Position numbers and translations under genes: made by a program. A stretch of DNA of 24,339 bases, taken from the NCBI GenBank assembly GCA_910592205.1, contig CAJVPJ010000468.1, forward strand, positions 1 through 24,339, written 5' to 3'. This document shows positions 1-8,528 of the stretch, one piece after another. Each line of letters begins with the position of its first letter. Position 1 is the first letter of the stretch. Origin of the DNA: Paraglomus occultum (lineage: Eukaryota > Glomeromycota > Glomeromycetes > Paraglomerales > Paraglomeraceae). The notes beneath the pieces were generated by a model. The model ran no database searches. It was not told where the DNA came from and saw only the letters and a list, made by a program, of their open reading frames with translations.

Positions 1-267
1 GTAATAACGAGGTTTTAATAGTAAAATCGGTATAACCAGGTAAAATTAAATAAGAACGTTTTGGTAATGACAAATTTCATCGTTAGATCCAGTTATCGTT
101 ATATTGGGCTATCGTTATATCCAGTCTTGATTTATTGTGTTACATGATAAAAAGGAAAATTATATATATTTTATAATAGTATAAATGATAAAGGGAAATT
201 TCATATGTGAAAATCCGTTATAGAAAAAACCGGTATAACCGGGGAACGGTATAAAGAGGTTTCACTG
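1..267. mobile_element. 3' end of a TA-flanked DNA transposon or MITE, cut by the window edge
   Basis: The stretch ends in a terminal sequence whose reverse complement begins CAGTGAAACCTCTTTATACC. It is followed by the dinucleotide TA at 268-269, as for Tc1/mariner/pogo-type insertions. The interior carries several degenerate copies of GGTATAACC and TTATCGTTATAT. The terminus resembles the MITE end at 11538 (CAAGTGAAACCTGTTTAAAC), so the two are probably distant relatives. The other end lies outside the window and no transposase is seen. Assignment to the pogo/Tc1 superfamily is inference from the TA flank and the terminus. Confidence 0.5.
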
Positions 268-289
268 TATAATACGAAAATGTGACCAA

Positions 290-700
290 CTCCGGAAGAA
301 TTGCTATTGTCAGGACGACTCTATTCAATCAGGGAATCTTTAGAGACCAACTAACAGATGCAAAAGCCAAAGGCCTGCAACGCCAGAGTCAGTTCGGAAC
401 ATCAACGAGACGACCTTGAACGACAAATTGCAAATTTCCGACAACACCCAGGACACAAAATTGGCTTCTGGAACGAATACACACAGGAAGAATCGAAGAA
501 GTTGTGGTTACCCGAAAGGTTTGAATTTTCTTTTTTATTTAAATTATTTTATTATTATTTTTATTAGGACCGATTGTATCCGAGATTGTGGAATGGATTT
601 TTGAGAAAAACGGCTCTGCTCGTGGTACTTGATACAGATGTCAATAGGTCTGCGTTCCGCTGCAAATCGTAGAAGACGACGAGAAGAAGTAAAAGAGTGG
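290..700 (+). pseudogene. IS607-type TnpA serine recombinase, decayed remnant
   Basis: TnpA of IS607 elements is a serine resolvase-like recombinase. The recognisable core is at 370-440, where translation gives ARVSSEHQRDDLERQIANFR, the conserved start of the resolvase domain including its candidate nucleophilic serine. Downstream, in shifting frames, come a DRL motif (about 570), EIVEWIFEKNGS (about 583-618), VVLDTDVNRSA (about 625-655) and LRSAANRRRRREEVKEWQ (from about 649). The block that normally lies between VNRSA and LRSAANRRRR is missing, which points to an internal deletion. A T-rich GT...AG segment at 519-567 looks like an intron. The N-terminal HTH part (before 358) is too decayed to read. 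The gene lies directly upstream of the Fanzor remnant in the usual IS607 order. It is inactive because of several frameshifts and the deletion. Confidence 0.75.
519..567 (+). other. Putative 49-nt spliceosomal intron inside the TnpA remnant
   Basis: The segment begins GTTTGAATTTTC, is strongly T/A-rich, and ends TTTTTATTAG. It falls between the N-terminal recombinase block and the DRL...EIVEWIFEKNG block, where bacterial and viral TnpA proteins have no such insertion. Its length and composition fit the short introns of host genes in the window. It could instead be an AT-rich insertion into a dead gene. Confidence 0.45.
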
Positions 701-739
701 CAAGATTTATATCAAGAAGACACAGTGTCTCAACGCCGC

Positions 740-1520
740 AAACTTCAATAATACCGAACTTAAATGGGGTTCTTTACAATATTCGTGACGAAGCAATGAA
801 TCTAAGAAAGATCAACAACAATCTATTCGAAACGTGAACTAACGCAAGCGACATATCAATTCTGTTACGCGTTTACTTTTGATTTGATGGCTCATTCTTG
901 CCGTTTCTTGGCCCACAGTCCGCATTTATCATACTTGTGATAAATCGGCTTGGAAAATTTTATCTTTGTCCACAAGGTCCTACACAATCAGAGGATGCCA
1001 GTGATCGCTCTAGACTCAGGTGTACGAACAAAATGGATACGATCCAAGTGGACAAGCTGTAGAATGGGGCAAAAATGGTATTAGTACACATGACAAGATT
1101 CAAAACAAACATGACTCTATTCACGGAAAGTACACAAACGAAACGCTATAAACTTCACAAGGTCATGCTTCGTATACATGAAAAAATCTGTTGTCTTATG
1201 AATGATTGCCACCATAACTTGCAAATGGTTGTGTCAAAGTTATCGTGTTATTTTGTTGCCTGAATTTAAGACACAGGGAATGGAAAATGGCGGATTTTCT
1301 TCTACATAAGGCTCGTGAGTATCCATGGTGTCGGGTTATACTGTATATATGTATTGAAGAATATACCAGTAAGACATGTGGGTGATGTTCATCGAAAATT
1401 GGTGGATCCAAGTATTCCGTTGCTTTAGTTGTACTGTTGAACTTTATCGGGGATATATCAACGGTGCTCGCAATATACTTTATGCCAGCACTGGGGAGAT
1501 CTTCATAGTAATAGGATCAA
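740..1520 (+). pseudogene. Fanzor (eukaryotic TnpB-like RNA-guided nuclease), IS607-associated, decayed
   Basis: Fanzor proteins are eukaryotic relatives of TnpB, the IS605/IS607 accessory nuclease that uses a guide RNA and a RuvC fold. Ordered fragments in shifting frames match the family: IRDEAMN (781-801), SKKDQQQSI (801-827), RLGKFYLC (945-968), VIALDSGVRT with the first RuvC aspartate (codon 1013-1015), YDPSGQAVEWGK (about 1037-1072), WLCQSYRVILLPEFKT with the RuvC glutamate (codon 1262-1264), LLHKAREYPWCRVI (1299-1340), EEYTSKTCG (1356-1382), KIGGSK, VFRC.SC (zinc-finger half) and INGARNIL (1457-1480). The codon before INGARN, normally the third RuvC aspartate, reads TAT (Tyr), one base from GAT. 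At least four frameshifts and stops make it a pseudogene. The family call is firm. I could not locate the omega-RNA or the element's 3' end. Confidence 0.85.
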
Positions 1521-1822
1521 AGATTTAATTGTAGGATCTGAATGCCGCCACATTTATTGGTGAGCGCACGTGCATTTGTGCGACGTAAGTGTTTGCTGGC
1601 TTGATTTAAACCTTGTTACTTTACTATTACTTACTATTCTAGATCCGATCCGTCCGCACTCCTTGTTCGATCCTTTGCTAGTTTACTTGCTGGCCAGTTT
1701 CTCTCAGCAAAGATAGAACCCTCCTTATTTTAAATAAGGTTAACTTATCAATAAGCTACTCGGAATCTTTCCTCGATTCACCCAGGTGGCATTTGCCGTC
1801 ACAGACTCTTGAGGAGTGTTAC
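1521..1822. other. Intergenic: Fanzor 3' flank and likely 5' UTR/promoter of the RING-LRR gene
   Basis: No coding region is recognised. If the Fanzor cassette carried a guide RNA, its scaffold would be expected around 1500-1600, but decay prevents a call. The last ~150 bases before the start codon probably contain the leader of the downstream gene. No TATA box or other motif is convincing. Confidence 0.35.
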
Positions 1823-3795
1823 ATGTTAGGGCTTATGATTCCCGCGACTCGAACAGAAAGATCGTCACAGAATGCCGTTGTCCGCGAGGAATTTAAGTAT
1901 GTGAAGCCTGACAGCATAAGCGAGGACTATGTCTGTCCTATATGTCATGAAGTCTTTGATTCTGTGAAGCGAACGCGAAGATGTAAGCATCTATTTTGTC
2001 ATTATTGCATAGTCCAAGCATTGGAACTACGCAGGACCTGCCCTATATGCCGAGCTCCTTGTCAGGAATGTGAGCTGCAAAATGCAAGCAAGACCCAAAA
2101 TGAATTGGATTGTCTAGAAGTTTTTTGCCCGTACTCACCTGAATGTGAGTGGCAGGGAACAAGAGCGGAACTTAGATGCCACCTCCAAGTTAGTCAACGG
2201 ATCTGATCTTAATCTTGCTAATATTTATGTTGATAGTATGGCTAAACAAAATTTTCTTTCTATTAGGTTGATTGCCAGTATGCCCCCGTAAACTGCAATG
2301 AACATGAAGATCATCCCGATTGTAAAGAAGTCTTACCGAGAAAGAATATAGAAAAACATCGACAAGAGTGCGCTTATAAGATGATAGGCTGTCCGCTACG
2401 CTGTTTTAAAAAGTTTTATTCTTGTGAAAGAGCCGAGGTATTTGTCTGTGTATTTTTATTATAGAATTTTGACCTTGAGTTAATATGCCGAACTTTTTGC
2501 TTCATCAGGCTCACTGTAGGGATGAATGTATTAATCGCGAAACCAAATGTGTATTGTGCAATCAAACGTTTCTTTTTCATCAATTACATGATCACGATTC
2601 CGTGTGTCATAGGAAGATTATTACATGTCCGCACCGTAATATCCTTGGGAGTTTTGGTGGTTGTAATGAGCAATTTGAAAGACGGAATTTACCCACACAC
2701 TTGAATGGATGTAAATTTGAACAATTTAAAGAAGTATTTTGCGGAATCAATTTATATATGATGACTTTAGAGAGGAAGATTGAACTTCTGCAACGTGGGT
2801 ACAAGGAAGAATTAACCGCTTTATCAACTTTAAAGTTACATGCAATTGACGTAAAAGGTTCGGAGCAACTTCACAACATATTAAAATATAACCCAGCAGT
2901 AAGGTGTCTTCATCTAGTTGACTTTCAGCCAGGATGTGCATGGCAATTGTTGACTGAAGTGATAGCTTCAAGTGAAACAATAGTGACACTGAATCTTCAA
3001 GGAAGTGAGATTGAGAAAGTTGGTGCAGTACTCCTTTCGAAAGCATTAAGGAACAATACTACCGTTCAGTCACTTATTCTGACAGAGAACGACGTTGGCG
3101 ATCAAGGTATTGAGTTTATTTATAAATTCCTAGAGGTAAACAAGACATTGCGACATATTGACTTGTCTGGAAATGTGATTACTGATAAAGGCGCCGAATT
3201 ACTATCGCGTGCATTAGAAGTCAATTTTACATTAGAGTCGCTGGACTTATCTTGGAATAACATCCGTAGCAAAGGAGTGGAAATGTTGTCAGCAGCATTG
3301 AGTGGCCCTCAGTCTAATTTACATAATCTTGATCTCAATCATAATGACTTTGGGTATAAAGGGGCTGAATATCTTGCTACGTCATTGGAAACCAATAAAT
3401 CACTCAAAAGTCTTGATATTAACCACTGTAAATTGGGTAATAAAGGCATCGAGTCACTCGCCAAAGCCTTAGAAAAAAACACTTCATTACAAAAGCTTGT
3501 TCTGAGTGGAAACAGCATTGATGACCGCGGAGTCGAGAGTTTGTCAAATGGATTGCTTTTGAATACGAGTCTGCAAGTACTTAATTTGGATGATAATGTC
3601 ATCGGAGACATTGGAGCGGAGTATGTTATAAAAGCTATGGATAAAGCGGCTGTTGCATTTACTCAAAGCATTGGTTCTAATAATATTGCAAGAACAGTAT
3701 ACCTTCGTCGTAATCAGATTAGCAGACATGGTCTAAGAATTGCGACAAAAGGAATGAAACTTGTCCATGTCGTAACAGATCGAGGGGAATGGTGA
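1823..3795 (+). CDS. RING-type E3 ligase-like protein with TRAF-type zinc fingers and C-terminal LRRs (3 exons)
   Basis: Exons 1823-2188, 2267-2437 and 2509-3795 join in phase 0 through GT-AG introns of 78 and 71 nt, giving 607 aa. The start is the first in-frame ATG. Residues 38-76 form a C3HC4 RING finger (C38, C41, C54, H56, C59, C62, C73, C76), which in known families recruits an E2 enzyme for ubiquitin transfer. Residues ~97-250 hold several TRAF-type Cys/His zinc fingers. A short helical stretch (~262-289) may be a coiled coil. From ~310 to the end come about nine 28-residue leucine-rich repeats of the RNI/NLRC3 type (LDLSWNNIRSKGVEMLSAAL and similar). No signal peptide or membrane segment is seen, so it is probably cytosolic. 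The likely role is an E3 ligase or adaptor with the LRR as substrate-binding arm; the substrate is unknown. It is intact, with no frameshifts. Confidence 0.88.
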
Positions 3796-4373
3796 ACTTA
3801 ATTAACAATATGAAGATATAGTTGATTATCAGCTATCATATCCATATCTCTGCTGTAAATTAGTCTCCGTTCGCTTTAGTCGTTATATGTACTCTGTTTC
3901 AATGTATAATATTGATGCGAGTTTATTTTGGATCATTTCAAAACATGTATAATGATTCTGAACACTGTATATTTATTTATTATTAGTTTACGTTTAAACT
4001 GTTTATACTTTATATACACATATTTATTTGACTCTTATTCTCAGATATTTTGGCATAATAATTAGTGTCTGGCATTTTAGTGTCAAATATGCAAGCTTCA
4101 CAACTTCTCCGTATTAGCAATAGTTGTAATAGAATGATTGAATAAAATTTCGCAGTGCTCAACTGCCATGATTAGTTTGCAATATCCCAACGATACTTTA
4201 TCTCGCGACATGACTTCTCAAGATTATTAATATTCGTACGCAATATGTTAATATCCAGGAGCTTTCGTTTCATTATTGTTCTGTCGAAAAACTCATAAAA
4301 CTACTGCCATTCTCTTTATTATTTTTCATCCTTATATGCATGCACGTGACCTGATATGGTATTTATATTATTG
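3796..4373. other. AT-rich intergenic, 3' flank of the RING-LRR gene
   Basis: No gene, repeat or RNA is recognised. The first few hundred bases probably contain the 3' UTR and polyadenylation region of the RING-LRR gene, but several AATAAA-like strings in such AT-rich DNA prevent choosing one. Confidence 0.4.
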
Positions 4374-4512
4374 CAAAGTGAACATTTATAATAATAAATG
4401 AAAGGATGTGGCTGTAAAATTGACCAGTGTGACTGATGACGTTTTGAAGAGTAATAATGGTGCTCGTTTATAACTTATTATTATGGACTTGTTAATTTTA
4501 ATGTTCACTTTG
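4374..4512. mobile_element. MITE-like repeat, copy 1 (139 bp)
   Basis: The unit has 13-bp inverted ends (CAAAGTGAACATT ... AATGTTCACTTTG) and a near-identical relative at 7411-7548. The shared core includes TGTAAAATTGACCAGTGTGA and the string GACTGATGAC. The two copies differ by small indels and scattered substitutions. There is no coding capacity, so it is probably a non-autonomous DNA transposon. A target-site duplication is not obvious. Confidence 0.7.
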
Positions 4513-5034
4513 TCATGCCAGGATGTGAAGAACATAAACCATAACAGGATTAATATTATCTCTAAATTAAAAAATATTATATTAAATCCACCGTAAAACC
4601 CAAGAACTACAGCACTATTAGAAGCATTTTAAAGAAAGCTCAAGGAGAAAAGACTGCTCCCTATGTTTTTACAATCAATAATATATAATACACAAACACT
4701 CCAGGAATATCTGGATCAAGAAAAAATTACTTGTGAAGTTTATCAAGAAGAAAGGAAAATATAACTGATTAACACCAGCACATCATGAATCAAGAAGAAA
4801 CGAAATTAGAAGAAACGTAATTGTAAGGGAAATAAATTTAATGCACCAACGTCTCCATTGATGGAGTGAAACCTGGACGAAAATCGTCCATTATTGATAA
4901 AGACTGCTCGAACGCATTGGTTGCGCATAAATCATATTTCGATACTTTGACACATTGTAACCAAGAGTCAAAATTGCACAACAAATTTCAATTTTTGTAA
5001 GCATAATTTAATATAAAAGCACCAGAGTAATTGC
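4513..5034. other. Intergenic, possible decayed minus-strand coding fragment
   Basis: No intact gene. On the minus strand around 4850-4990 an open stretch reads NLLCNFDSWLQCVKVSKYDL and further on DFRPGFTPSMETLVH before a stop. It has protein-like composition but I do not recognise it. It may belong with the minus-strand fragment at 5073-5330. The rest is AT-rich without recognisable structure. Confidence 0.25.
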
Positions 5035-5072
5035 ATGGGAGGAAAATACCCAAAGCCATTTATGAGTACAAC

Positions 5073-5330
5073 CTATTCTTGGGTCGCTCTGGTGCAAATT
5101 TTAAATTTTATCTTTTGTACTACTGTATTACTGCTATCAATAATAATATCACTATTATCTATTTCCCGTGGATTTGTTCGTCGAAGGCAAAATTTTCTTA
5201 TTGTTGATGCAGCGATGGTCTTTTGTTTATTCAGCAACTTGGAAATTTCAAACGCCATTTTATTAAATGAAAACTTTGTATTCAATTTAATTCTTTGTCG
5301 CATAATAATAATTGTACCAGGCCGTTCCAC
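5073..5330 (-). pseudogene. Unidentified minus-strand fragment, possibly helix-turn-helix-like
   Basis: The reading frame contains FEISKLLNKQKTIAASTIRK followed by FCLRRTNPRE. This pattern resembles the recognition helix of XRE-like or other helix-turn-helix DNA-binding proteins. It ends at a stop without a full domain and no upstream exon is recognised. Its codons look more coding-like than the overlapping plus-strand ORF (5035-5385), which is rich in hydrophobic residues from AT-rich DNA. The function is unknown and the DNA-binding idea is weak inference. Confidence 0.3.
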
Positions 5331-5850
5331 AACAACTTTTCGATTCTGGAGAGTAAATTTTGTTCATCGCCGACAGTTAAGCTGACCATTACAAAGTATG
5401 TCCGTTTAACAACAGGCCGAAAACGAAGCCAATTAATACTCCAAAAAGAATTCACTTGTGAATGTAAACATTCTTTGCAAAAAAGTTTGTTGTTAGGTCT
5501 GGTTTTTACAGTATCTTTTTAAACGATATGTGTTGAGTTGTGGTTGATTTTCTGAAAATAGCGACTAGTGCTGTTTTTATAATAAAATCGTTTACTATGC
5601 TTAATATTAAAATTTTTAGAGCTCATTGACTGCAACACACGTCGGTGAGATATCAATATGTAGGTTACACGTATGAATCAGCTTCAAAACGAAGTCTACG
5701 TAATACTTTTAAGCTACTAATCATATTATCGCATTCGGCAAACCATCAAACTTACGAACAAACAAAACATCATGGCTACTTATGAAAAGTCGAACATGAG
5801 TCAGAAGACGTGAGGAAAGAAGTTGAATATGGGTAGATTGGAATAATTGA
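5331..5850. other. Intergenic, no gene recognised
   Basis: AT-rich sequence with no recognisable protein, RNA or terminal repeat. Short ORFs on both strands have compositions expected by chance. Confidence 0.35.
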
Positions 5851-5865
5851 GGAGTGGGACAACAC

Positions 5866-6006
5866 AGCCCAGTGGCATGTGAGCTGGCGAACTTGAGGAG
5901 GAAAGAAGAGAGTCTGGAAGCAGAGAAGGGGGTGTGGAATGTGCAGGTAGCATTTTTACAGAGAAAACTGACAGAATTACCCAACCAGGTAACGACTTTG
6001 TGACTC
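5866..6006 (+). pseudogene. Short coiled-coil-like coding fragment
   Basis: A plus-strand open stretch reads ELANLRRKEESLEAEKGVWN and then VQVAFLQRKLTELPN before a stop at about 6000. Leucines and charged residues are spaced as in a coiled coil, and the local GC content is higher than in the flanks, which is unusual for this gene-poor area. There is no start codon in frame and no partner exons, so it is probably a broken exon of a larger coiled-coil protein or a transposon-captured fragment. Confidence 0.3.
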
Positions 6007-6218
6007 GTAGAGTGGACATTGCAATAGACAGTGTGTAAATAATTTCCTTCGGTAAATAAACAAAGCAATGCTTTATCACAAACACGTCTTTATTTTTAAT
6101 TAGCTGCCATTTCGATAAACGTGCTTTAAAGATATAAATTTCGGAACTACCCATTGTTTCTCTCCCGCCCTTTTACTATCATGGTTCAACTCTAGACTAG
6201 AGGCACAGCGACAAACAA

Positions 6219-7060
6219 TTCTCCATTACTGGCTTAGCGGCATCCAAATCGCAAAAGAGATACAGTGCATTAAAAAACTACCATTTTCTTCGTACTGTCG
6301 CCTATAACCTTAAAAAAATTCAAGATACGAAAACCGTTCGTTCTTCGAAGATTACACAAAGTATCGCTGTGCATAGGAACTCTGCTGTATCAACACGGTA
6401 ACTTGCATTAAAGGTACAAAAAACGCAAGAAATTTCAATCTTACATGCTGCTATTTAGCGGCATATGAAAAAAAAAAGATTACAAAAGCTCCGCATATTG
6501 AGATACAAAGATATGGCAGCGGGACAATTGGTGCCGAACAATATTCACTGCATTTGACCTCTTCCGAAACAAGGTCCGTCAGTGGCATAAAGGCGGTAAA
6601 AAACCCATACTAATACGGCGATTGCCAAAATCGCGACAAAAAGTAATGGCGTGGGGGGGGGGAGTATTTTGCGAAAGGGAAGAATGCCTTTGTTCTGCTT
6701 TACAAACATAATGGATAGCCCTTTCTACGTAAACGTATTACGGACTCAGCTTTTGCTAGCTTCCCAAATAATGTATGGCGTTTACAACAAGACAATAATC
6801 CAAAGCACACATGTGTTGCTAAGGAATTCATGGTCGAAAATGGGATTTGAGTCATAGACTGGCCATTCAATAGTCCAGACTTGAATCCCATTGAAAACAT
6901 GTGGCACATGATAAAAACGATGTTGAAAAACATATGCCAAAAAATATTTGAGGAATTGAAAAAGTTTATGGTTGAGGAGCTGGATGTGATCTTAGATGAG
7001 ACAGTGAATAATGTGGGGGCTATCAATGGAAATAGGTGTAAACTTGTTTTGTAGGAAAAT
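6219..7060 (+). pseudogene. Tc1/mariner-family DDE transposase, decayed
   Basis: Fragments in order along the plus strand: an N-terminal HTH-like stretch LSGIQIAKEIQCIKK (about 6231-6275), VRQWHKGGKKPILIRRLPKS (about 6574-6633), KVMAWGG, WRLQQDNNPKHTCVAKEFM (about 6776-6832, with the second catalytic Asp), and DWPFNSPDLNPIENMWHMIK (from 6857, with the final catalytic Glu). The last motif is diagnostic of the superfamily. A run of about ten G at 6652-6661 and an in-frame TGA before VIDWPF break the frame, and the region around the first catalytic Asp is degraded. No convincing pair of terminal repeats was found, so the 5' side is probably truncated. Confidence 0.85.
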
Positions 7061-7410
7061 GGTGATAGAATTTTATACTGAAAATTTTATGAGTAATAAA
7101 ATATAAAATAGGTGATAAGCTTTCTTATTTTGGCAAACCTGAAATTGTTTAACCATTTTATGTAATTGTTGAGCTACACCATTTTTTCTGAATGCAATTA
7201 TTTTCATTACATACTGTTATTATTGCATCATTGCACAAGTTATTTTTTTTTGTTGTCCTTCAGCTGTAGTATCATAAATCTCATACAACTATTGCACTTC
7301 GCCCCTATTCTCCTCCCCCTCCCTCTTTTATAGTATTAGTAGATATAGATGCTCTATTACACAGAACACAAACATGAATCATGACATGGGGCATGCTGCA
7401 ACAAAACCAA
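7061..7410. other. 3' flank of the Tc1/mariner remnant
   Basis: AT-rich with no gene. The string TTATTTTGGCAAACCTG at about 7124 could be the element's 3' terminal repeat, but no partner copy was seen upstream. A pyrimidine-rich tract lies at about 7300-7328. Confidence 0.3.
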
Positions 7411-7548
7411 CAAAGTGAACATTCTATAAATGAGAGGCTGATTGTGATGTGGTTGTAAAATTGACCAGTGTGACTGATGACATTTTGAAAAGTAATAATG
7501 TAAATAGTGCTCATAACTTATGGACTTGCTAATTTAATGCTCACTTTA
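7411..7548. mobile_element. MITE-like repeat, copy 2 (138 bp)
   Basis: Second copy of the repeat at 4374-4512 in the same orientation. It begins CAAAGTGAACATT and ends TAATGCTCACTTTA, so its 3' terminus has diverged slightly. The long shared block from TGTAAAATTGACCAG through GTAATAATG makes common ancestry clear. Confidence 0.7.
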
Positions 7549-8528
7549 TCATACTTGAATATACAGTGTGTTACAAAGAAAAATGGCAAAAACACTTTTG
7601 ATTGTTGTGCTATGATAGACGGAGTAATGAATAAGCTTTATATGTTGTTTAATACCACGTAGCTTATGAGCAGAGGTTTTATTATTACAAATTTGATTGA
7701 GTATTTCTTCACAAATACTTCTCATATTTAGTTTATGTTTCCATCTAACCAATTTCCACAAATTGATTAACATTTTATCAGAAATAAAATCTCATTTTCT
7801 CTACTATAAGCATATTAACTTTCCACAACTTTCGGTCACACTTTTTCTCTATTTATATTATTTTGGCCAAACTCTATAAATTTTAATGAAATTTTAAGCG
7901 CTTTACTATTAACAGGTCACAGTCCCCCGCAGTCGTCATGATCGATTTAATTTTAGAATAGTAACACTAGATTGAGAGGAAATAATTTTGATTTTTCAAA
8001 AATTGGTGACGAGACAGTACAAAAAGCTAAAGGAAAAAAATTAGCATTTCTAAAATTGGCGAAAGTGACGACAGCGGCGATAGAAAAGATATATGAGCGA
8101 CTCTATTCCATCGTTAACCCTCATGCTGTGTATGCTGTACGTTGTTTGATTGTTCTCAATAATCCATGGAAATAAATATTTGTTCTCTTTTAATTTTAAA
8201 TCCTGTATATTTTATTTCTTTCTACCGTTATCTTCGCTTGAATTTTTAACTAATTTATCCGGAGAATACCTACATAGTCCTTAGGCGAAAAGGTCAGGTA
8301 GTCAGAGCCCATTCAGGCTTACGAAACTGTCCGCTGAGCGAGTACGTAATAACAGAAAGCGAGTTTAGGTAATTATTGTAGCGCGTCGATAATAGATTTT
8401 AATTGTTTAATTAGTTTAGGAAACAAGTAACGTATAAACTGACTAGTCAATACACTGGATCGGAGACCGCCCTGTTTTAAAATTAGAAACAATTTATTCC
8501 CCTTCGATTCCGTCGTAAATTATAGTTG
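7549..8528. other. Intergenic, probable transposon debris
   Basis: A terminal-repeat-like string (TACAGTGTGTTACAAAG) sits at about 7562, but I found no inverted partner. Short ORFs at 7549-7773 (-) and 7972-8175 (+) have no recognisable domain; the latter contains KVTTAAIEKIYERLYSI, which I cannot assign. No intact gene is present. Confidence 0.3.

Noticed and set aside
2607-3729. Several antisense ORFs opposite the LRR exon
   Set aside because: They are shadows of a strongly conserved LRR coding frame and contain no domain of their own.
5035-5385. 116-codon ORF with hydrophobic stretches, possible membrane protein
   Set aside because: Hydrophobicity follows from AT-rich codons; the minus strand has the better protein-like signal.
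5721-6154. Two overlapping minus-strand ORFs of about 115 codons
   Set aside because: Composition is Ser/His/Phe-rich without a domain; the opposite strand has a more protein-like coiled-coil stretch.
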